Positions 45,065 through 56,829 of a stretch of DNA of 64,000 nt are shown piece after piece (position 1 is the stretch's first letter; each line of letters opens with the position of its first letter). Source of the stretch: Amphibacillus xylanus NBRC 15112 (GTDB lineage Bacteria; Bacillota; Bacilli; Bacillales; Amphibacillaceae). The translations under genes and the position numbers were made by a program. Below the pieces are notes generated by a model. That model was not told the origin of the DNA. It saw only the letters and a program-made list of their open reading frames with translations, and ran no database searches. The stretch lies in the NCBI RefSeq assembly GCF_000307165.1, contig NC_018704.1, positions 62,001 through 126,000 on the forward strand, read 5' to 3'.

Positions 45065-45526
45065 ATGCGTAATATTTCTGATGTGATTGAAGCGCATTTA
45101 AAGCAGATAATTGATCGTAATAAACATAAAACAGTTGAGATTAAACGTAGTGAAATTGCTGAACAATTTTCTTGTGTTCCTTCTCAGATCAACTATGTTA
45201 TTAATACAAGATTTACTCCAGAGAAAGGCTACCACGTTGAAAGTAAGCGTGGTGGAGGCGGGTATATAAGAATTCAACGAATGGTTGTTAATAGCAAAAA
45301 TCGTTTAATTGATGAACTCATTGAATTGGTTACACCAACTGTTGAGCAACGTGTGGCAATCGCTGTTATCGAACGTTTATATGAGCAGGAATATATTTCA
45401 GTTAGAGAGGCTAATTTAATGATTAGAGCGATTGACAGAGAGGTTTTAGCATTAAATTTACCTCTTCGAGATGAATTGCGGTCACGAATATTAGTTGCGA
45501 TGTTAAGAGCGCTAAAACACAATTAA
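45065..45526 (+). CDS. ctsR: Heat-shock repressor CtsR
   Basis: 153 residues with an N-terminal winged helix-turn-helix (FSCVPSQINYVINTRFTPEKGYHVESKRGGGGYIRI, about residues 30-66). The Gly-rich RGGGGYIRI wing contains the heat-sensing tetraglycine. The C-terminal dimer domain ends LRALKHN. The McsB arginine kinase and ClpC encoded downstream inactivate and degrade it. The start follows GGGAGGAG. Confidence 0.97.
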   Translation: MRNISDVIEAHLKQIIDRNKHKTVEIKRSEIAEQFSCVPSQINYVINTRFTPEKGYHVESKRGGGGYIRIQRMVVNSKNRLIDELIELVTPTVEQRVAIAVIERLYEQEYISVREANLMIRAIDREVLALNLPLRDELRSRILVAMLRALKHN

Positions 45527-45553
45527 ACTGATATGTGTAAGGAGGATCCTAAA

Positions 45554-46102
45554 TTGAAATGTGAAATCTGCCAACAGCAAGAAGCAACTGTCCATTTAAC
45601 GAACTTTTTAAATGGGCATAAAACAGAAGCACATCTATGTCAACAATGTGCTAAAGAAAAGGGTTACTTTGACGCAGATGAAGATTCATATACAATCCAT
45701 GATTTGTTAAGTGGCTTATTTAATTTTAATACTAGTCCAACACCAAACACACAATCACATGGGCGAGTTGAACAGCAATTGATATGTCCACAATGTCAGA
45801 TGACCTATCACCAATTCTCTAAAACAGGTAAGTTCGGTTGTTCAAAATGTTATCAGACATTTTCAGATTACTTAAATCCAGTTTTTAAAAGGGTCCACGG
45901 TGGTAATACAGTTCATAATGGTAAAATTCCTAAAAGGCAATATGTACATTTGCAACATCAACGGTTAATTCAGGATTATCGTACGCAGCTGCAGGTATTG
46001 GTTAATGAGGAAAGGTTTGAGGAAGCTGCTGATTTACGAGATAAAATTAAACAACTAGAAAAAGAGTGGGAATCTTCTGATCAAAAAGGAGATGATCGAT
46101 AA
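45554..46102 (+). CDS. mcsA: McsA, zinc-binding activator of McsB
   Basis: 182 residues. Two pairs of C-x2-C near the start ([17 protein letters not shown]) and a second set ([19 protein letters not shown]) bind zinc; the C-terminal UVR motif ([20 protein letters not shown], about 152-171) is typical. TTG at 45554 follows AAGGAGGATCC; the ATG at 45533 lies upstream of that site. The gene ends in TAATG shared with mcsB. Confidence 0.93.
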   Translation: MKCEICQQQEATVHLTNFLNGHKTEAHLCQQCAKEKGYFDADEDSYTIHDLLSGLFNFNTSPTPNTQSHGRVEQQLICPQCQMTYHQFSKTGKFGCSKCYQTFSDYLNPVFKRVHGGNTVHNGKIPKRQYVHLQHQRLIQDYRTQLQVLVNEERFEEAADLRDKIKQLEKEWESSDQKGDDR

Positions 46103-47169
46103 TGTCATTACAATCGTTTATTGATCAAGCAATCAGTCCTTGGATGCAAGAGCAAGGGCCAGATCATGATATCGTTTTAAGTACTCGAATACGATTAGCG
46201 AGAAATTTTTCAAATGTACCATTTCCTTTAATGGCAGATAAGGAAAAATTACAAATCGTTTCTAATTGGGTAAAAGAACATTTTAATTATCGTTCTTTTA
46301 CAACGTATAAGAATCTTGAATATTTTGATATGGCAGATGTACAGCCGTTAGAAAAACAAGTACTTGTGGAGAAGCATTTAATTAGCCCATTATTAGCTGA
46401 GCGAAAAAGTGAAAGTGGTGTACTACTATCTGAAAACGAGCAAGTTTCAATTATGATTAACGAAGAAGACCATATTCGCTTACAATTATACTTACCAGGA
46501 TTACAGCTAGAACGCGGATTAGAAGAAGCGTTTAAAATTGACGATTGGTTAGAAGAAAAGATTGATTATGCTTTTGATCCAGATCGAGGTTATCTAACAA
46601 GTTGTCCGACAAACGTTGGAACTGGTATTCGAGCATCTGTGATGATGCACTTACCGGCATTAACATTAACGGGTAAAGTAAGAAAAATGCTCCCTGCTAT
46701 CCATCAACTTGGCTTAGTGGTGAGAGGGATCTATGGAGAAGGAAGTAAAGCACATGGTAATGTCTATCAAATTTCTAACCAAGTGACATTAGGCAGAACT
46801 GAGGAAGACATTATTCAAGATCTCCATAGCGTAGTAAAACAATTAATTAACCATGAGAGAGAAGCTAGGCAGTTGTTAGTTCAACAGCAAGGTGTTCGTT
46901 TAGAGGACCGAATTTTTAGATCATATGGTATCTTGAAGTATAGTCGGGTCATAGAATCCAAAGAGGCAGCAAAATGCTTATCAGATTTAAGATTGGCAAT
47001 AGATTTAGGCTATATTAAAGAGCTATCAACAACTGTTATAAATGAACTAATGGTGTTAACACAACCAGGATTTTTACAGCAATATGCTCAGGAAATTTTG
47101 ACACCAGATAAACGTGATATTAAGCGAGCTAGTATCATACGGGAACGTTTAAATATAGAAGAATCGTAG
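46102..47169 (+). CDS. mcsB: Protein arginine kinase McsB
   Basis: 355 residues, phosphagen kinase family. [12 protein letters not shown] near 26-37, the catalytic Glu/Cys region with [14 protein letters not shown] (near 167-180; Cys167), and [19 protein letters not shown] (near 209-227) are all typical. It phosphorylates Arg on CtsR and on unfolded proteins, marking them for ClpCP. Overlaps mcsA by one base. Confidence 0.96.
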   Translation: MSLQSFIDQAISPWMQEQGPDHDIVLSTRIRLARNFSNVPFPLMADKEKLQIVSNWVKEHFNYRSFTTYKNLEYFDMADVQPLEKQVLVEKHLISPLLAERKSESGVLLSENEQVSIMINEEDHIRLQLYLPGLQLERGLEEAFKIDDWLEEKIDYAFDPDRGYLTSCPTNVGTGIRASVMMHLPALTLTGKVRKMLPAIHQLGLVVRGIYGEGSKAHGNVYQISNQVTLGRTEEDIIQDLHSVVKQLINHEREARQLLVQQQGVRLEDRIFRSYGILKYSRVIESKEAAKCLSDLRLAIDLGYIKELSTTVINELMVLTQPGFLQQYAQEILTPDKRDIKRASIIRERLNIEES

Positions 47170-47186
47170 GGAAGGAAGATGAGTGA

Positions 47187-49622
47187 ATGATGTTTGGAAG
47201 ATTTACAGAGAGAGCGCAAAAAGTGTTGGCATTATCACAAGAAGAAGCGATCCGATTAGGTCACCACAATATTGGGACAGAGCATATTTTACTTGGTCTT
47301 ATTCGAGAAGGAGAAGGGATTGCGGCTAAAGCACTCCATGCGCTTAACTTAGAAAAGGATAAAATCCAAGAAGAAGTTGAAGCATTAATTGGCGTAGGCA
47401 GTCAAACATCTCAAGCGCTCCACTATACGCCACGCGCAAAAAAGGTCATTGAATTATCTATGGATGAAGCAAGAAAGTTAGGTCACACCTATGTTGGAAC
47501 AGAACATATTTTACTTGGATTAATTCGAGAGGGCGAAGGGATTGCAGCAAGAGTTTTAAACAATTTAGGTGTTAGTCTAAACAGGGCAAGACAGCAAGTA
47601 TTACAGCTTTTAGGTAGTAATGAATCTGTCCGAAAAGGTCAAGCAAGACATACCCAAAGTAACCCAGCAAGTACACCAACGCTAGACTCTTTAGCGCGTG
47701 ATCTAACTCAGACGGCAAGAGAAGGTAATGTAGACCCTGTCATCGGTCGTGAGAAGGAAATTGAACGCGTCATTCAAGTATTAAGTCGTCGTACTAAGAA
47801 CAACCCTGTATTAATTGGAGAGCCAGGTGTCGGAAAAACAGCGGTAGCAGAAGGCTTAGCCCAGCAAATAGTAAATAATGAAGTTCCTGAAACATTACGA
47901 GATAAGCGTGTTATGACACTCGATATGGGAACGGTAGTAGCGGGGACAAAATACCGTGGTGAATTCGAGGACCGTTTGAAAAAGGTTATGGAAGAAATTC
48001 GCCAAGCAGGAAATGTTATTTTATTTATTGATGAGTTGCATACATTGATTGGTGCAGGTGGTGCTGAAGGTGCAATTGATGCTTCAAATATATTAAAACC
48101 TTCGTTAGCCCGTGGAGAATTACAGTGTATCGGTGCAACAACGATTGACGAGTATCGAAAGTATATTGAAAAAGATGCAGCATTAGAGCGTAGGTTTCAA
48201 CCGATTCGAGTTGATGAGCCAACTGTAGAGGAGTCAATTGAAATTCTCAAGGGACTCCGTGATCGATATGAAGCACATCATAGAGTTACAATTACAGATG
48301 AAGCAATTGAAGCAGCTGCTCATTTATCAAGTCGTTATATTACGGATCGCTTTTTACCAGATAAAGCGATTGATTTAATCGATGAAGCTGGATCAAGGGT
48401 TCGCCTGCGTTCTTATACAGCTCCGTCAAATTTAAAAGAGTTAGAGAACAAACTAACGGAAATTAGAAAAGAGAAGGATGCAGCTGTTCAAAGTCAAGAA
48501 TTTGAAAAAGCAGCGGCACTACGTGATCAAGAACAAAAACTGAAAAAAGAATTAGAACTAACAAAAGAAAAGTGGCAAGAGAAGCAAGGGAAAGAAGATT
48601 CGAGAGTTGTTGTTGAAGATATTGCTTCAGTTGTATCAAATTGGACTGGTGTGCCAGTAGACTCGTTAACAAAAGATGAAGCGGATCGTCTGTTAAATTT
48701 AGAGTCCATCTTACATGGTCGCGTAATTGGCCAGTCTGAAGCCGTTACAGCAGTTTCTAAAGCTATTAGACGTGCTCGAGCTGGGTTAAAAGATCCGAAG
48801 CGTCCAATTGGTTCATTTATCTTTTTAGGACCAACAGGAGTTGGGAAAACGGAACTAGCGCGTGCATTAGCTGAGGCAATGTTTGGTGATGAAGATGCAA
48901 TGATTCGTATTGACATGTCTGAATATATGGAAAAGCATACGACATCTCGTTTAGTTGGATCTCCTCCGGGATATGTAGGGTATGAAGAAGGTGGCCAATT
49001 GACTGAGAAAGTCCGTAGTAAACCATATTCTGTTGTCTTACTTGACGAGATTGAAAAAGCACATCCAGAAGTGTTTAATATTCTGTTACAAGTATTAGAA
49101 GATGGCCGATTAACTGATTCAAAAGGAAGGCTCGTTGACTTTAGAAATACAGTTCTCATCATGACATCAAATGTTGGAGCAAGCGAATTGCAGAAAAATA
49201 AATTTGTTGGCTTTAATATTGATGATCACCAAACAGACCATAAGCAAATGAAAGCTAATGTTACAGATGCTCTGAAAAAAGCATTTAGACCAGAGTTCTT
49301 AAACCGCATCGATGAAACAATCGTATTTCATGCGCTTGAGCGTGGTCATATGAAGGATATTGTGACATTAATGGTTCGCCAACTTCAAGATCGTCTTGTT
49401 AAACAGGGCTTAGACTTTACAATCTCAAATAAAGCGATCGAAAAAATTGCAGAAGAAGGCTTTGATCCAGAGTATGGAGCGCGTCCATTACGTCGATCAA
49501 TCCAAAAAAATATTGAAGATCTTTTATCTGAAGCATTGCTAAGAGGAGAGATCAACAAGAACGAAACAATTCGGATTGGATTAAGTAGTAATGGTAAATT
49601 TATTATTTTAAATAAGCAGTAA
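47187..49622 (+). CDS. clpC: ClpC AAA+ unfoldase
   Basis: 811 residues. Two N-terminal repeats (about 1-145), NBD1 with Walker A GEPGVGKT (near 211) and Walker [12 protein letters not shown], the M-domain with a UVR-like coiled coil (about 420-470), NBD2 with Walker [10 protein letters not shown] (near 548), and the ClpP-binding loop (around KFVGFNIDD, near 672). It works with McsB and ClpP in regulated protein turnover and competence/sporulation control. AAGGAAGATGAG precedes two adjacent ATGs. Confidence 0.97.
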   Translation: MMFGRFTERAQKVLALSQEEAIRLGHHNIGTEHILLGLIREGEGIAAKALHALNLEKDKIQEEVEALIGVGSQTSQALHYTPRAKKVIELSMDEARKLGHTYVGTEHILLGLIREGEGIAARVLNNLGVSLNRARQQVLQLLGSNESVRKGQARHTQSNPASTPTLDSLARDLTQTAREGNVDPVIGREKEIERVIQVLSRRTKNNPVLIGEPGVGKTAVAEGLAQQIVNNEVPETLRDKRVMTLDMGTVVAGTKYRGEFEDRLKKVMEEIRQAGNVILFIDELHTLIGAGGAEGAIDASNILKPSLARGELQCIGATTIDEYRKYIEKDAALERRFQPIRVDEPTVEESIEILKGLRDRYEAHHRVTITDEAIEAAAHLSSRYITDRFLPDKAIDLIDEAGSRVRLRSYTAPSNLKELENKLTEIRKEKDAAVQSQEFEKAAALRDQEQKLKKELELTKEKWQEKQGKEDSRVVVEDIASVVSNWTGVPVDSLTKDEADRLLNLESILHGRVIGQSEAVTAVSKAIRRARAGLKDPKRPIGSFIFLGPTGVGKTELARALAEAMFGDEDAMIRIDMSEYMEKHTTSRLVGSPPGYVGYEEGGQLTEKVRSKPYSVVLLDEIEKAHPEVFNILLQVLEDGRLTDSKGRLVDFRNTVLIMTSNVGASELQKNKFVGFNIDDHQTDHKQMKANVTDALKKAFRPEFLNRIDETIVFHALERGHMKDIVTLMVRQLQDRLVKQGLDFTISNKAIEKIAEEGFDPEYGARPLRRSIQKNIEDLLSEALLRGEINKNETIRIGLSSNGKFIILNKQ

Positions 49623-49640
49623 ATTTACTTTAATTGAGGG

Positions 49641-49676
49641 AAGCGGGAGGTAAACTTTACCTCCTGCTTTATTTTA
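49641..49676 (+). terminator. Terminator of the ctsR-clpC operon
   Basis: AAGCGGGAGGTAAA pairs with TTTACCTCCTGCTT (one G-T pair) and is followed by TATTTT. Confidence 0.75.
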
Positions 49677-49805
49677 CATATAATAGATAAAACGAAGTGA
49701 TACAGATGCATCAGTTTGTTTACACCATTTTTACACAAAGAATTAACTAATATGTAATATCTGTCATTATATTTTAGCGTATAATAGAGGAAAGGGGAGA
49801 TGACC

Positions 49806-51173
49806 TTGGCTAAAAAGAAGACAAGCTTCGTATGTAGAGAATGTGGCTATGAGTCACCTAAGTGGATGGGAAAGTGCCCTACCTGTCAACAGTGGAATAC
49901 TTTAGAAGAAGAATTGGTCATTAAAACATCAACGAAGCATCGAGGGTTAGGACAACAAAGTGGCCAAAAGCCAGAAAAGATAACAGCAATTGAAACTAAA
50001 GAAGAGCCTAGAATGAAAACTGATATGCCTGAGTTAAATCGAGTATTAGGTGGAGGTGTCGTTCCCGGTTCACTAGTTTTAATCGGTGGTGACCCAGGGA
50101 TAGGAAAGTCAACGCTCCTTTTACAGATTACAAATCAATTAGCTAATAAAGGTAATCCTGTCCTCTACATCTCTGGAGAGGAATCTGTTCGACAGACAAA
50201 ATTACGAGCAGACCGGCTTGATGTTAGTTCAGATCAGTTATATGTGTTATCTGAAACAAACATGAGCATAATCTCAGCACAAATTGATCAACTAAATCCC
50301 TCTTTAGTCGTAATTGACTCGATTCAAACTGTATTTAAAGATGAGGTCACAAGTGCACCTGGAAGTGTTTCACAAGTTCGAGAGTGCACGGGTGAACTAA
50401 TGCGCATAGCGAAAACAAAGCATATCCCTATTTTTATTGTTGGTCACGTTACGAAGGAAGGCGCAATTGCAGGACCTAGAATGCTTGAGCATATGGTAGA
50501 TACAGTGCTTTACTTCGAAGGTGAAAGACATCATAGCTATCGAATTTTACGCGGTGTAAAGAACCGATTTGGTAGTACAAATGAGATGGGTATTTTTGAA
50601 ATGAAGGAATCTGGTCTTCATGAGGTATTAAATCCATCAGAGATATTTTTAGAAGAGCGATCACAAGGTGTAGCTGGATCTACTGTTGTTGCATCAATGG
50701 AAGGGACAAGACCTGTACTTGTTGAGATTCAGTCGTTAATTTCCCCGACCAGCTTTGGCCAAGCTAGACGAATGGCAACTGGTATTGACCATAATCGAGT
50801 ACCTCTGCTTATGGCTGTATTAGAAAAACGAGTAGGATTACTTATGCAAAATCAAGATGCTTACGTCAAAGTTGCTGGGGGTATTAAACTAGATGAGCCA
50901 GCAATAGATTTAGCAGTAGCGATTAGTATAGCATCAAGCTTTAAAGGTAAGGCATGTTCACCTTATGATGTATTAATTGGAGAGGTTGGCTTAACTGGTG
51001 AGATACGTCGTGTGTCTCGAATTGAACAACGTATCCAAGAGGCAAATAAATTAGGATTTAAACGAGTGATTATCCCAGCCCGAAATTTAGATGGTCTACA
51101 AATACCAGATTCTATAGAGGTCATCGGTGTTAACTCTATTCAAGAAGCAATGAAAATTTCAATTATAGAATAG
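49806..51173 (+). CDS. radA: DNA repair protein RadA
   Basis: About 455 residues. N-terminal zinc finger C-x2-C ... C-x2-C ([20 protein letters not shown], near 9-28), Walker [11 protein letters not shown] near 94, the RadA-specific KNRFGST (near 251), and a C-terminal Lon-like domain (about 295-455). It drives branch migration in recombination. TTG at 49806 gives MAKKKTSF with proper spacing from GGGGAG; ATG 49800 touches the site. In B. subtilis disA follows directly; here yacL does. Confidence 0.95.
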   Translation: MAKKKTSFVCRECGYESPKWMGKCPTCQQWNTLEEELVIKTSTKHRGLGQQSGQKPEKITAIETKEEPRMKTDMPELNRVLGGGVVPGSLVLIGGDPGIGKSTLLLQITNQLANKGNPVLYISGEESVRQTKLRADRLDVSSDQLYVLSETNMSIISAQIDQLNPSLVVIDSIQTVFKDEVTSAPGSVSQVRECTGELMRIAKTKHIPIFIVGHVTKEGAIAGPRMLEHMVDTVLYFEGERHHSYRILRGVKNRFGSTNEMGIFEMKESGLHEVLNPSEIFLEERSQGVAGSTVVASMEGTRPVLVEIQSLISPTSFGQARRMATGIDHNRVPLLMAVLEKRVGLLMQNQDAYVKVAGGIKLDEPAIDLAVAISIASSFKGKACSPYDVLIGEVGLTGEIRRVSRIEQRIQEANKLGFKRVIIPARNLDGLQIPDSIEVIGVNSIQEAMKISIIE

Positions 51174-51247
51174 CACTAGATTGTTTAAAAAATAGAAGGT
51201 TAAAAATATCATATATTGGGGATTATAGAATGTAGGAGGTGAAGTGA

Positions 51248-52357
51248 ATGCTTAAAAAAGTCGTACAACTATTTATAATTGTAGCTGGAGGGACTCTTGG
51301 ATTCCTTTATTTGCCCCTATTAATCCAATTGATTAGTTTTACAAGAGGAACGTGGATCGATCAACCTATTGTAGCTCCGTATATTGGTTTAGTTCTTGGT
51401 GCAATCATACTATATTTAATTTCCTTTTGGCTTGTTGATTATATCGTTTACTTTATTCAGTATTTAGAAAAGTATCTACTTAGTGCGCCTTTAATGGATC
51501 TATTATTCGGTGGTATAGGTTTAACGTTAGGTTTAGTAATTGCTTACTTAATTAATCGTCCAATCTATGATATTAATATCTTTTTCGTATCGCAGGTCAT
51601 TCCTCTATTCATAATGGGTTTATTCGGCTATTTAGGTTTTCAAGTTGGATTTAAGCGACGTGATGAATTTATTAATATTATGATGGTAGCTAGGAAGGAT
51701 AAGGCCTTGCAACAATCACCTGAAGAGGAGACGCAAGCTCAGGTCGGTTCAAAACCGAAGATTTTAGATACGAGCGTTATTATTGATGGGAGAATCGCAG
51801 ATATATGTCAGACGCATTTTATTGAAGGGACAATAATTATTCCTCAATTTGTGTTACAAGAGCTTCAGCATATAGCAGATTCTTCTGATGCGTTAAAGCG
51901 TAATCGAGGTCGCCGAGGGTTAGATATTTTAAATCGATTGCAAAAAGATGTTACTGATAAAATTGAAATGTATGAAGGCGATTTTGAGGATACACAAGAA
52001 GTTGATAGTAAATTAGTTAAGCTTGCCAAGCAAGTTGACGGAATAGTAGTAACGAACGATTTTAATCTAAATAAAGTTTGTGAATTTCAAAATGTACAAG
52101 TTTTAAATATTAATGATTTAGCCAATGCAGTTAAGCCAGTTGTTTTACCGGGAGAATTATTGAAAGTTCAAGTGATTAAAGATGGTAAAGAGCACGATCA
52201 AGGTGTTGCTTACCTAGATGATGGTACGATGATTGTAGTTGAAGAAGGCAGGAACTATATCGGTGAAGCCATTGATGTGATCATTACGAGCGTATTACAA
52301 ACATCAGCAGGTAGGATGATATTTGCCAAGCCAAAAGCACTTGAAAAAGCTTTGTAA
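51248..52357 (+). CDS. yacL: PIN/TRAM membrane protein YacL
   Basis: 369 residues: four N-terminal membrane helices (about 3-140), a PIN nuclease domain ([15 protein letters not shown] near 172-186 with the first catalytic Asp; [15 protein letters not shown] near 276), and a C-terminal TRAM domain ([26 protein letters not shown]-like, near 318-340). Function is unknown; the PIN and TRAM pair suggests RNA. GGAGGTGAAG precedes the ATG. Confidence 0.93.
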   Translation: [369 protein letters not shown]

Positions 52358-52380
52358 AAAGGGTATAAATGATAAGGTAG

Positions 52381-52412
52381 AAAAGTGATAACGAGTGTTA
52401 TCACTTTTTCTA
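52381..52412 (+). terminator. Terminator after yacL
   Basis: AAAAGTGATAAC and GTTATCACTTTT form a perfect 12-bp stem around CGAGT. In B. subtilis ispD and ispF lie between yacL and gltX; here the 239-base gap has no coding sequence. Confidence 0.88.
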
Positions 52413-52596
52413 ATGATCATTAGAAAAGGTCGAAAATTATTTAGTAAGATTGATTAAAACAAGTCAGGTTTAACATAATAAGAATTAATAGATGTGGTGC
52501 TAGGCTTTTTTTATCAAAAATAGTCTAACATTCGGACAACCTGATGAAAAAGTGATAAGATAATAGGAGCAATTGATTGAAAGGGGAAGCAAGACA

Positions 52597-54060
52597 ATGA
52601 CAAAAGAAGTTCGTGTAAGGTATGCACCGAGCCCAACAGGTCACTTGCATATTGGAAATGCTAGAACAGCATTATTTAATTATTTATTTGCTAAGCATTT
52701 TGGTGGCCAGTTTATTATTAGAACGGAAGATACGGATGAGAAACGAAATGTTGAAGGCGGAGAAGAAAGCCAACTTAAATATTTAAAATGGCTTGGTTTA
52801 GAATGGGATGAAGGCGCGGATATTGGTGGTGCATATGGACCATATCGTCAAACTGAACGACTAGATATTTATCAAAAGTATGTAGATGAATTACTTGAGC
52901 GTAATTTAGCTTATAAATGCTATATGACAGAGGAAGAACTTGAACAAGAACGCGAAGAGCAACGTGCAAAAGGCCAAGTTCCAAAATACTCTGGTGCACA
53001 TGCCAACTTAACGGATGAGCAAATAGCGCAATTTGAAGCTGAAGGACGAGAGGCAAGTATAAGATTCCGAGTACCTGAGAATGTGACGTATACATTTGAT
53101 GATATTGTGCGTGGTACAATCTCCTTTGAATCAAGTGATTTTGGTGACTGGGTAATTGTTAAGAAAAATGGTGTTCCAACATATAACTTTGCAGCAGTGA
53201 TTGATGACCACTTGATGAAGATTAGTCATGTATTACGTGGGGAAGAACATATATCAAATACACCAAGACAAATGATGATTTATGATGCATTTGGTTGGGA
53301 AGCACCTCAATTTGGTCACATGACGCTCATTTTAAATGAGGAAAGAAAGAAACTAAGTAAGAGAGATCAACATGTTGTTCAATTTATCGAGCAATATAAA
53401 AACTTAGGTTATTTACCAGAGGCAATGTTTAACTTCATTACATTACTTGGTTGGTCACCAGTTGGTGAAGAAGAAATTTTCACTAAAGACAAGCTAATTG
53501 AGATCTTTGATCCTAATCGATTATCGACTTCTGCAGCTATCTTTGACTCTAAGAAGTTACAGTGGATGAATAACCAGTATATTAAAACTTTAAGCGAGGA
53601 AGAAATCATTGATTTAGCACTTCCACACTTAATTGAAGCGGGAAGAATTCCTGCTGATGCTGATGAAGAGACGAAGAATTGGGCAATCAATCTTATTTCA
53701 CTATATAAAGAACAACTTAGCTATGGTGCGGAGATTGTTGACTTAACAGAGCTTTTCTTCCAAACGAAGATCAGTTATAATGAAGAGGCACAAGCAATAT
53801 TATCAGAGTCGCAAGTACCTGAGGTATTGACTACTTTTAAAAATAAATTAAATGTACTAGAAAATTGGGAGCCACAAGAGATTAAGGCTGCAGTTAAAGC
53901 AACACAAAAAGATACACAACAAAAAGGTAAAAAGCTATTTATGCCGATTCGAGTTGCAACGACTGGTCAAGCACACGGTCCAGAATTACCTAATGCTATT
54001 TACTTATTGGGTAAGGAAACAGTGATCACTCGATTAGAAGATGTGTTAGCAACTTTTTAA
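52597..54060 (+). CDS. gltX: Glutamyl-tRNA synthetase
   Basis: 487 residues, class I. HIGH motif in [20 protein letters not shown] (near 9-28), KLSKR in the KMSKS place (near 250), and the anticodon-binding domain after 330. Firmicutes usually charge both tRNA-Glu and tRNA-Gln with this non-discriminating enzyme and then amidate by GatCAB. ATG 52597 follows AAGGGGAAGC; an ATG at 52573 has no better site. Confidence 0.97.
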   Translation: MTKEVRVRYAPSPTGHLHIGNARTALFNYLFAKHFGGQFIIRTEDTDEKRNVEGGEESQLKYLKWLGLEWDEGADIGGAYGPYRQTERLDIYQKYVDELLERNLAYKCYMTEEELEQEREEQRAKGQVPKYSGAHANLTDEQIAQFEAEGREASIRFRVPENVTYTFDDIVRGTISFESSDFGDWVIVKKNGVPTYNFAAVIDDHLMKISHVLRGEEHISNTPRQMMIYDAFGWEAPQFGHMTLILNEERKKLSKRDQHVVQFIEQYKNLGYLPEAMFNFITLLGWSPVGEEEIFTKDKLIEIFDPNRLSTSAAIFDSKKLQWMNNQYIKTLSEEEIIDLALPHLIEAGRIPADADEETKNWAINLISLYKEQLSYGAEIVDLTELFFQTKISYNEEAQAILSESQVPEVLTTFKNKLNVLENWEPQEIKAAVKATQKDTQQKGKKLFMPIRVATTGQAHGPELPNAIYLLGKETVITRLEDVLATF

Positions 54061-54103
54061 TCACAAAAAATGTTTTAATTGCATACGATTAAATCATAAA
54101 ATG

Positions 54104-54348
54104 TTGAAGAGGAAAGAGATTAGTATCACGCTTACTTAGAGAGAATCACCTTGGCTGGAAGTGATTTTAAGCAGACTAATTTTATGCACCTCGGAGTCTT
54201 CTGCTGAATGATATAGTAAGTAGAAGCGGCGACTCACCGTTATTTGAGTTCAAGTTGAAAGTAACCAAATGATGTTACTCTAAACAGAGTGGAACCGCGT
54301 TTATTTAGGCGTCTCTGTGTATTCAATACACAAAGACGCCTTTTTAGC
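54104..54348 (+). promoter_or_regulatory. Cysteine T-box riboswitch before cysE-cysS
   Basis: A T-box leader with stem I from about 54104, an AG-bulge-type GAGAGAA, the specifier region with TGC (Cys codon) at 54185-54187 in TTTATGCACC, and the T-box sequence ACAGAGTGGAACCGCG near 54285-54299. A terminator (AGGCGTCTCTGTGTATT / AATACACAAAGACGCC plus TTTTT) follows at about 54307-54347. Uncharged tRNA-Cys would favour the antiterminator and raise cysE-cysS expression. Confidence 0.93.
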
Positions 54349-54377
54349 ATTTCTTAAAACAGTTTGGAGGTGTTGGT

Positions 54378-55037
54378 ATGATGTTATTTAAGCGGATGCA
54401 AGAAGATATCCAGGTTGTCTTTGATCAAGATCCAGCAGCTAGATCTTATTTAGAGGTTATTTTTACTTATTCTGGTGTTCATGCAATTTGGCTTCATCGG
54501 ATTGCACATTTCTTTTATCGGAGAAAATTCTTCTTTATCGCAAGGGTAATTTCTCAATTTAGCCGATTTTTAACGGGAATAGAGATTCATCCAGGTGCAC
54601 AAATTGGTCGTCACTTCTTCATTGATCATGGGATGGGTGTTGTGATTGGAGAGACATGTGAGATTGGTGATTATGTTACGATTTATCAAGGTGTGACACT
54701 TGGAGGAACAGGAAAAGAGAAAGGCAAACGCCATCCAACGATTAAAGACCATGCTTTGATTGCAACTGGAGCAAAGGTGCTTGGTTCGATAACGATAGGA
54801 AAGTATTCAAAAATTGGAGCGGGATCAGTCGTGCTTAAAGACGTCCCTGATTATTCAACTGTTGTAGGGATTCCTGGACACGTCGTTGTTCAAAATGGGA
54901 AACGCGTAAGCAAAAATCTTGATCACAATAAATTACCTGACCCAATTGATGATTATATTGCAGAATTACAAGAAGATGTGAGAAAGCTAAAGGAAGAGCT
55001 GTCTGCATTAAAAGGAGAGATGCAAGATGACGATTAA
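54378..55037 (+). CDS. cysE: Serine O-acetyltransferase
   Basis: 219 residues. An N-terminal helical part ([28 protein letters not shown]) and a left-handed beta-helix of hexapeptide repeats ([32 protein letters not shown] onward, about 70-180). The catalytic His and Asp are in DHGMGVVIG. It makes O-acetylserine for CysK (26.7 kb). The tail 190-219 is a coiled coil. Start near GGAGGTG. It overlaps cysS by 11 bases. Confidence 0.96.
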   Translation: MMLFKRMQEDIQVVFDQDPAARSYLEVIFTYSGVHAIWLHRIAHFFYRRKFFFIARVISQFSRFLTGIEIHPGAQIGRHFFIDHGMGVVIGETCEIGDYVTIYQGVTLGGTGKEKGKRHPTIKDHALIATGAKVLGSITIGKYSKIGAGSVVLKDVPDYSTVVGIPGHVVVQNGKRVSKNLDHNKLPDPIDDYIAELQEDVRKLKEELSALKGEMQDDD

Positions 55038-56424
55038 GGTATACAATACTTTAACGCGCCAGAAAGAGGTTTTTAAATCAATTGAACCTAACAAGGTCAA
55101 GATGTATGTCTGTGGACCGACTGTTTATAATTATATTCATATTGGTAATGCTAGACCAGCAATAGTCTTTGACACTGTACGTCGATATTTAGAATATAAG
55201 GGCTATGAGGTTTCTTACTTATTAAACTTTACTGACGTTGATGACAAAATTATCAATGAAGCAAATCGAAATCATGAGGATATCAATCGTCTAACAGAAC
55301 GCTTCATTGAAGCCTATAAAGAAGATGTTGGTGCACTAGGAGTTAAGCCTGCAACGCTACATCCAAGAGTGACAGAGACGATGGATGATATTATTCAATT
55401 CATCGATGATTTGATTAAAAAAGGCTATGCTTACGAATCAAATGGCGATGTATATTTCAAAACGCGCAAGTTTGAGGAATATGGGAAACTGTCTGCTCAA
55501 TCACTAGATGAATTAAAGGCTGGTGCAAGAATTCAAGTTGGTCAGAGTAAAGAAGATGAGCTTGATTTTGCACTATGGAAGGCAGCTAAACCAGGAGAGA
55601 TTTCGTGGTCTGCACCTTGGGGTGAAGGTCGCCCAGGTTGGCACATAGAATGTTCCGCAATGGTCAAAAAACATTTAGGCGATACAATTGATATTCACGC
55701 GGGAGGTCAAGATTTAACTTTCCCTCACCACGAAAATGAAATTGCACAATCAGAAGCACGAAACGGAAAGAATTTTGCAAATTATTGGCTTCATAATGGT
55801 TATATCACGATTGAAGATGAAAAGATGTCTAAATCGCTAGGTAACTACATCTTAGCAAGAGATTTAATTGAAAAATATCCGCCAGAATTAATTCGTTTCT
55901 TTATGCTTAGTGTACATTATCGCCAACCAATTAACTTTAGTGATACACTTATCACACAAGCTAAACAGGGATTTGATCGGATTGTTAATAGCTATCAAAA
56001 TTTAAAATATCGATTGAATCACGCAATTGACTCTAAAGCAAATCAAACATATTTAGAACGACTTAAAGCAATTAAAGGAAAATTTGTTCAAGAGATGAAC
56101 GATGATTTTAATACAGCAAATGCAATAAGTGTACTATATGAATTAGTAAAAGAAGCGAATTTATTATTAGAAAACGCAGAAGTTTCTAAGCAAGATCTGG
56201 AGCAATTTATCGCGTTATTTGATCAGCTTTTTGAAATATTAGGCTTAGAGATAGCGAACGAAGAGCAACTATTAGATGCTGAAATTGACCAGCTTTTAGT
56301 TGAGCGAGAAAAGGCACGCCAAGAGAAAAACTTTAAGCGAGCAGATGAAATTCGTGACCTATTAAAGGCTCAGTCAATTATTTTAGAAGATACTGCTCAA
56401 GGTACACGTTGGAGAAGAGGATAA
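55027..56424 (+). CDS. cysS: Cysteinyl-tRNA synthetase
   Basis: 465 residues, class [22 protein letters not shown] (near 28-48) contains zinc Cys28 and the HIGH motif; the other zinc residues are in WHIECSAM and [19 protein letters not shown] near 265 is the KMSKS loop. Controlled with cysE by the T-box. Stop and the next start are 2 bases apart. Confidence 0.97.
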   Translation: MTIKVYNTLTRQKEVFKSIEPNKVKMYVCGPTVYNYIHIGNARPAIVFDTVRRYLEYKGYEVSYLLNFTDVDDKIINEANRNHEDINRLTERFIEAYKEDVGALGVKPATLHPRVTETMDDIIQFIDDLIKKGYAYESNGDVYFKTRKFEEYGKLSAQSLDELKAGARIQVGQSKEDELDFALWKAAKPGEISWSAPWGEGRPGWHIECSAMVKKHLGDTIDIHAGGQDLTFPHHENEIAQSEARNGKNFANYWLHNGYITIEDEKMSKSLGNYILARDLIEKYPPELIRFFMLSVHYRQPINFSDTLITQAKQGFDRIVNSYQNLKYRLNHAIDSKANQTYLERLKAIKGKFVQEMNDDFNTANAISVLYELVKEANLLLENAEVSKQDLEQFIALFDQLFEILGLEIANEEQLLDAEIDQLLVEREKARQEKNFKRADEIRDLLKAQSIILEDTAQGTRWRRG

Positions 56425-56426
56425 AA

Positions 56427-56828
56427 ATGAAGTTGAATGAAGTTAGACAGATGAAAAGTCTTGCCCTTGCTTATATGGGTGATGCTATTTACGAAGTGCA
56501 TGTACGTGATTATTTAATCAGACATCATTACGCAAAAGTAAATGATCTTCATCAAGCAGCAATTAAATACGTATCAGCTAAAGCACAAGCAAAGGTTTTA
56601 AGAGAATGGCTTGATTCAGGAATTCTTGATGAAGAGGAACTATCAATTGTTAGAAGAGGCCGCAATGCTAAAGCGGGTTCAGTACCTAAAAATACAGATG
56701 TAATGACATATCGTTACAGTACTGCTTTTGAAGCATTGTTAGGATTTCTATATTATGCAAAATATGAACAACGATTACAAGAATTGATGCAACTAGCTAT
56801 TAACAGTGTGGAGAAAGGAAGGCAATAA
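56427..56828 (+). CDS. mrnC: Mini-ribonuclease III
   Basis: About 133 residues: an RNase III catalytic domain without the dsRNA-binding domain. ALAYMGDAIYEVHVRDYL near the start holds catalytic residues, and EALLGFLYY near the end the second metal-binding Glu. It matures 23S rRNA ends in the context of L3, relevant to the long processing stems around 23S in this window. ATG 56427 follows GAAGAGG; an in-frame TTG at 56409 lies inside cysS. Confidence 0.94.
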   Translation: MKLNEVRQMKSLALAYMGDAIYEVHVRDYLIRHHYAKVNDLHQAAIKYVSAKAQAKVLREWLDSGILDEEELSIVRRGRNAKAGSVPKNTDVMTYRYSTAFEALLGFLYYAKYEQRLQELMQLAINSVEKGRQ

Positions 56829-56829
56829 A

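Noticed and set aside
48527-49162. Minus-strand frame of 211 codons opposite clpC
   Set aside because: Shadow of the well-conserved ClpC second ATPase domain; Ser-rich composition typical of antisense frames and no ribosome site.
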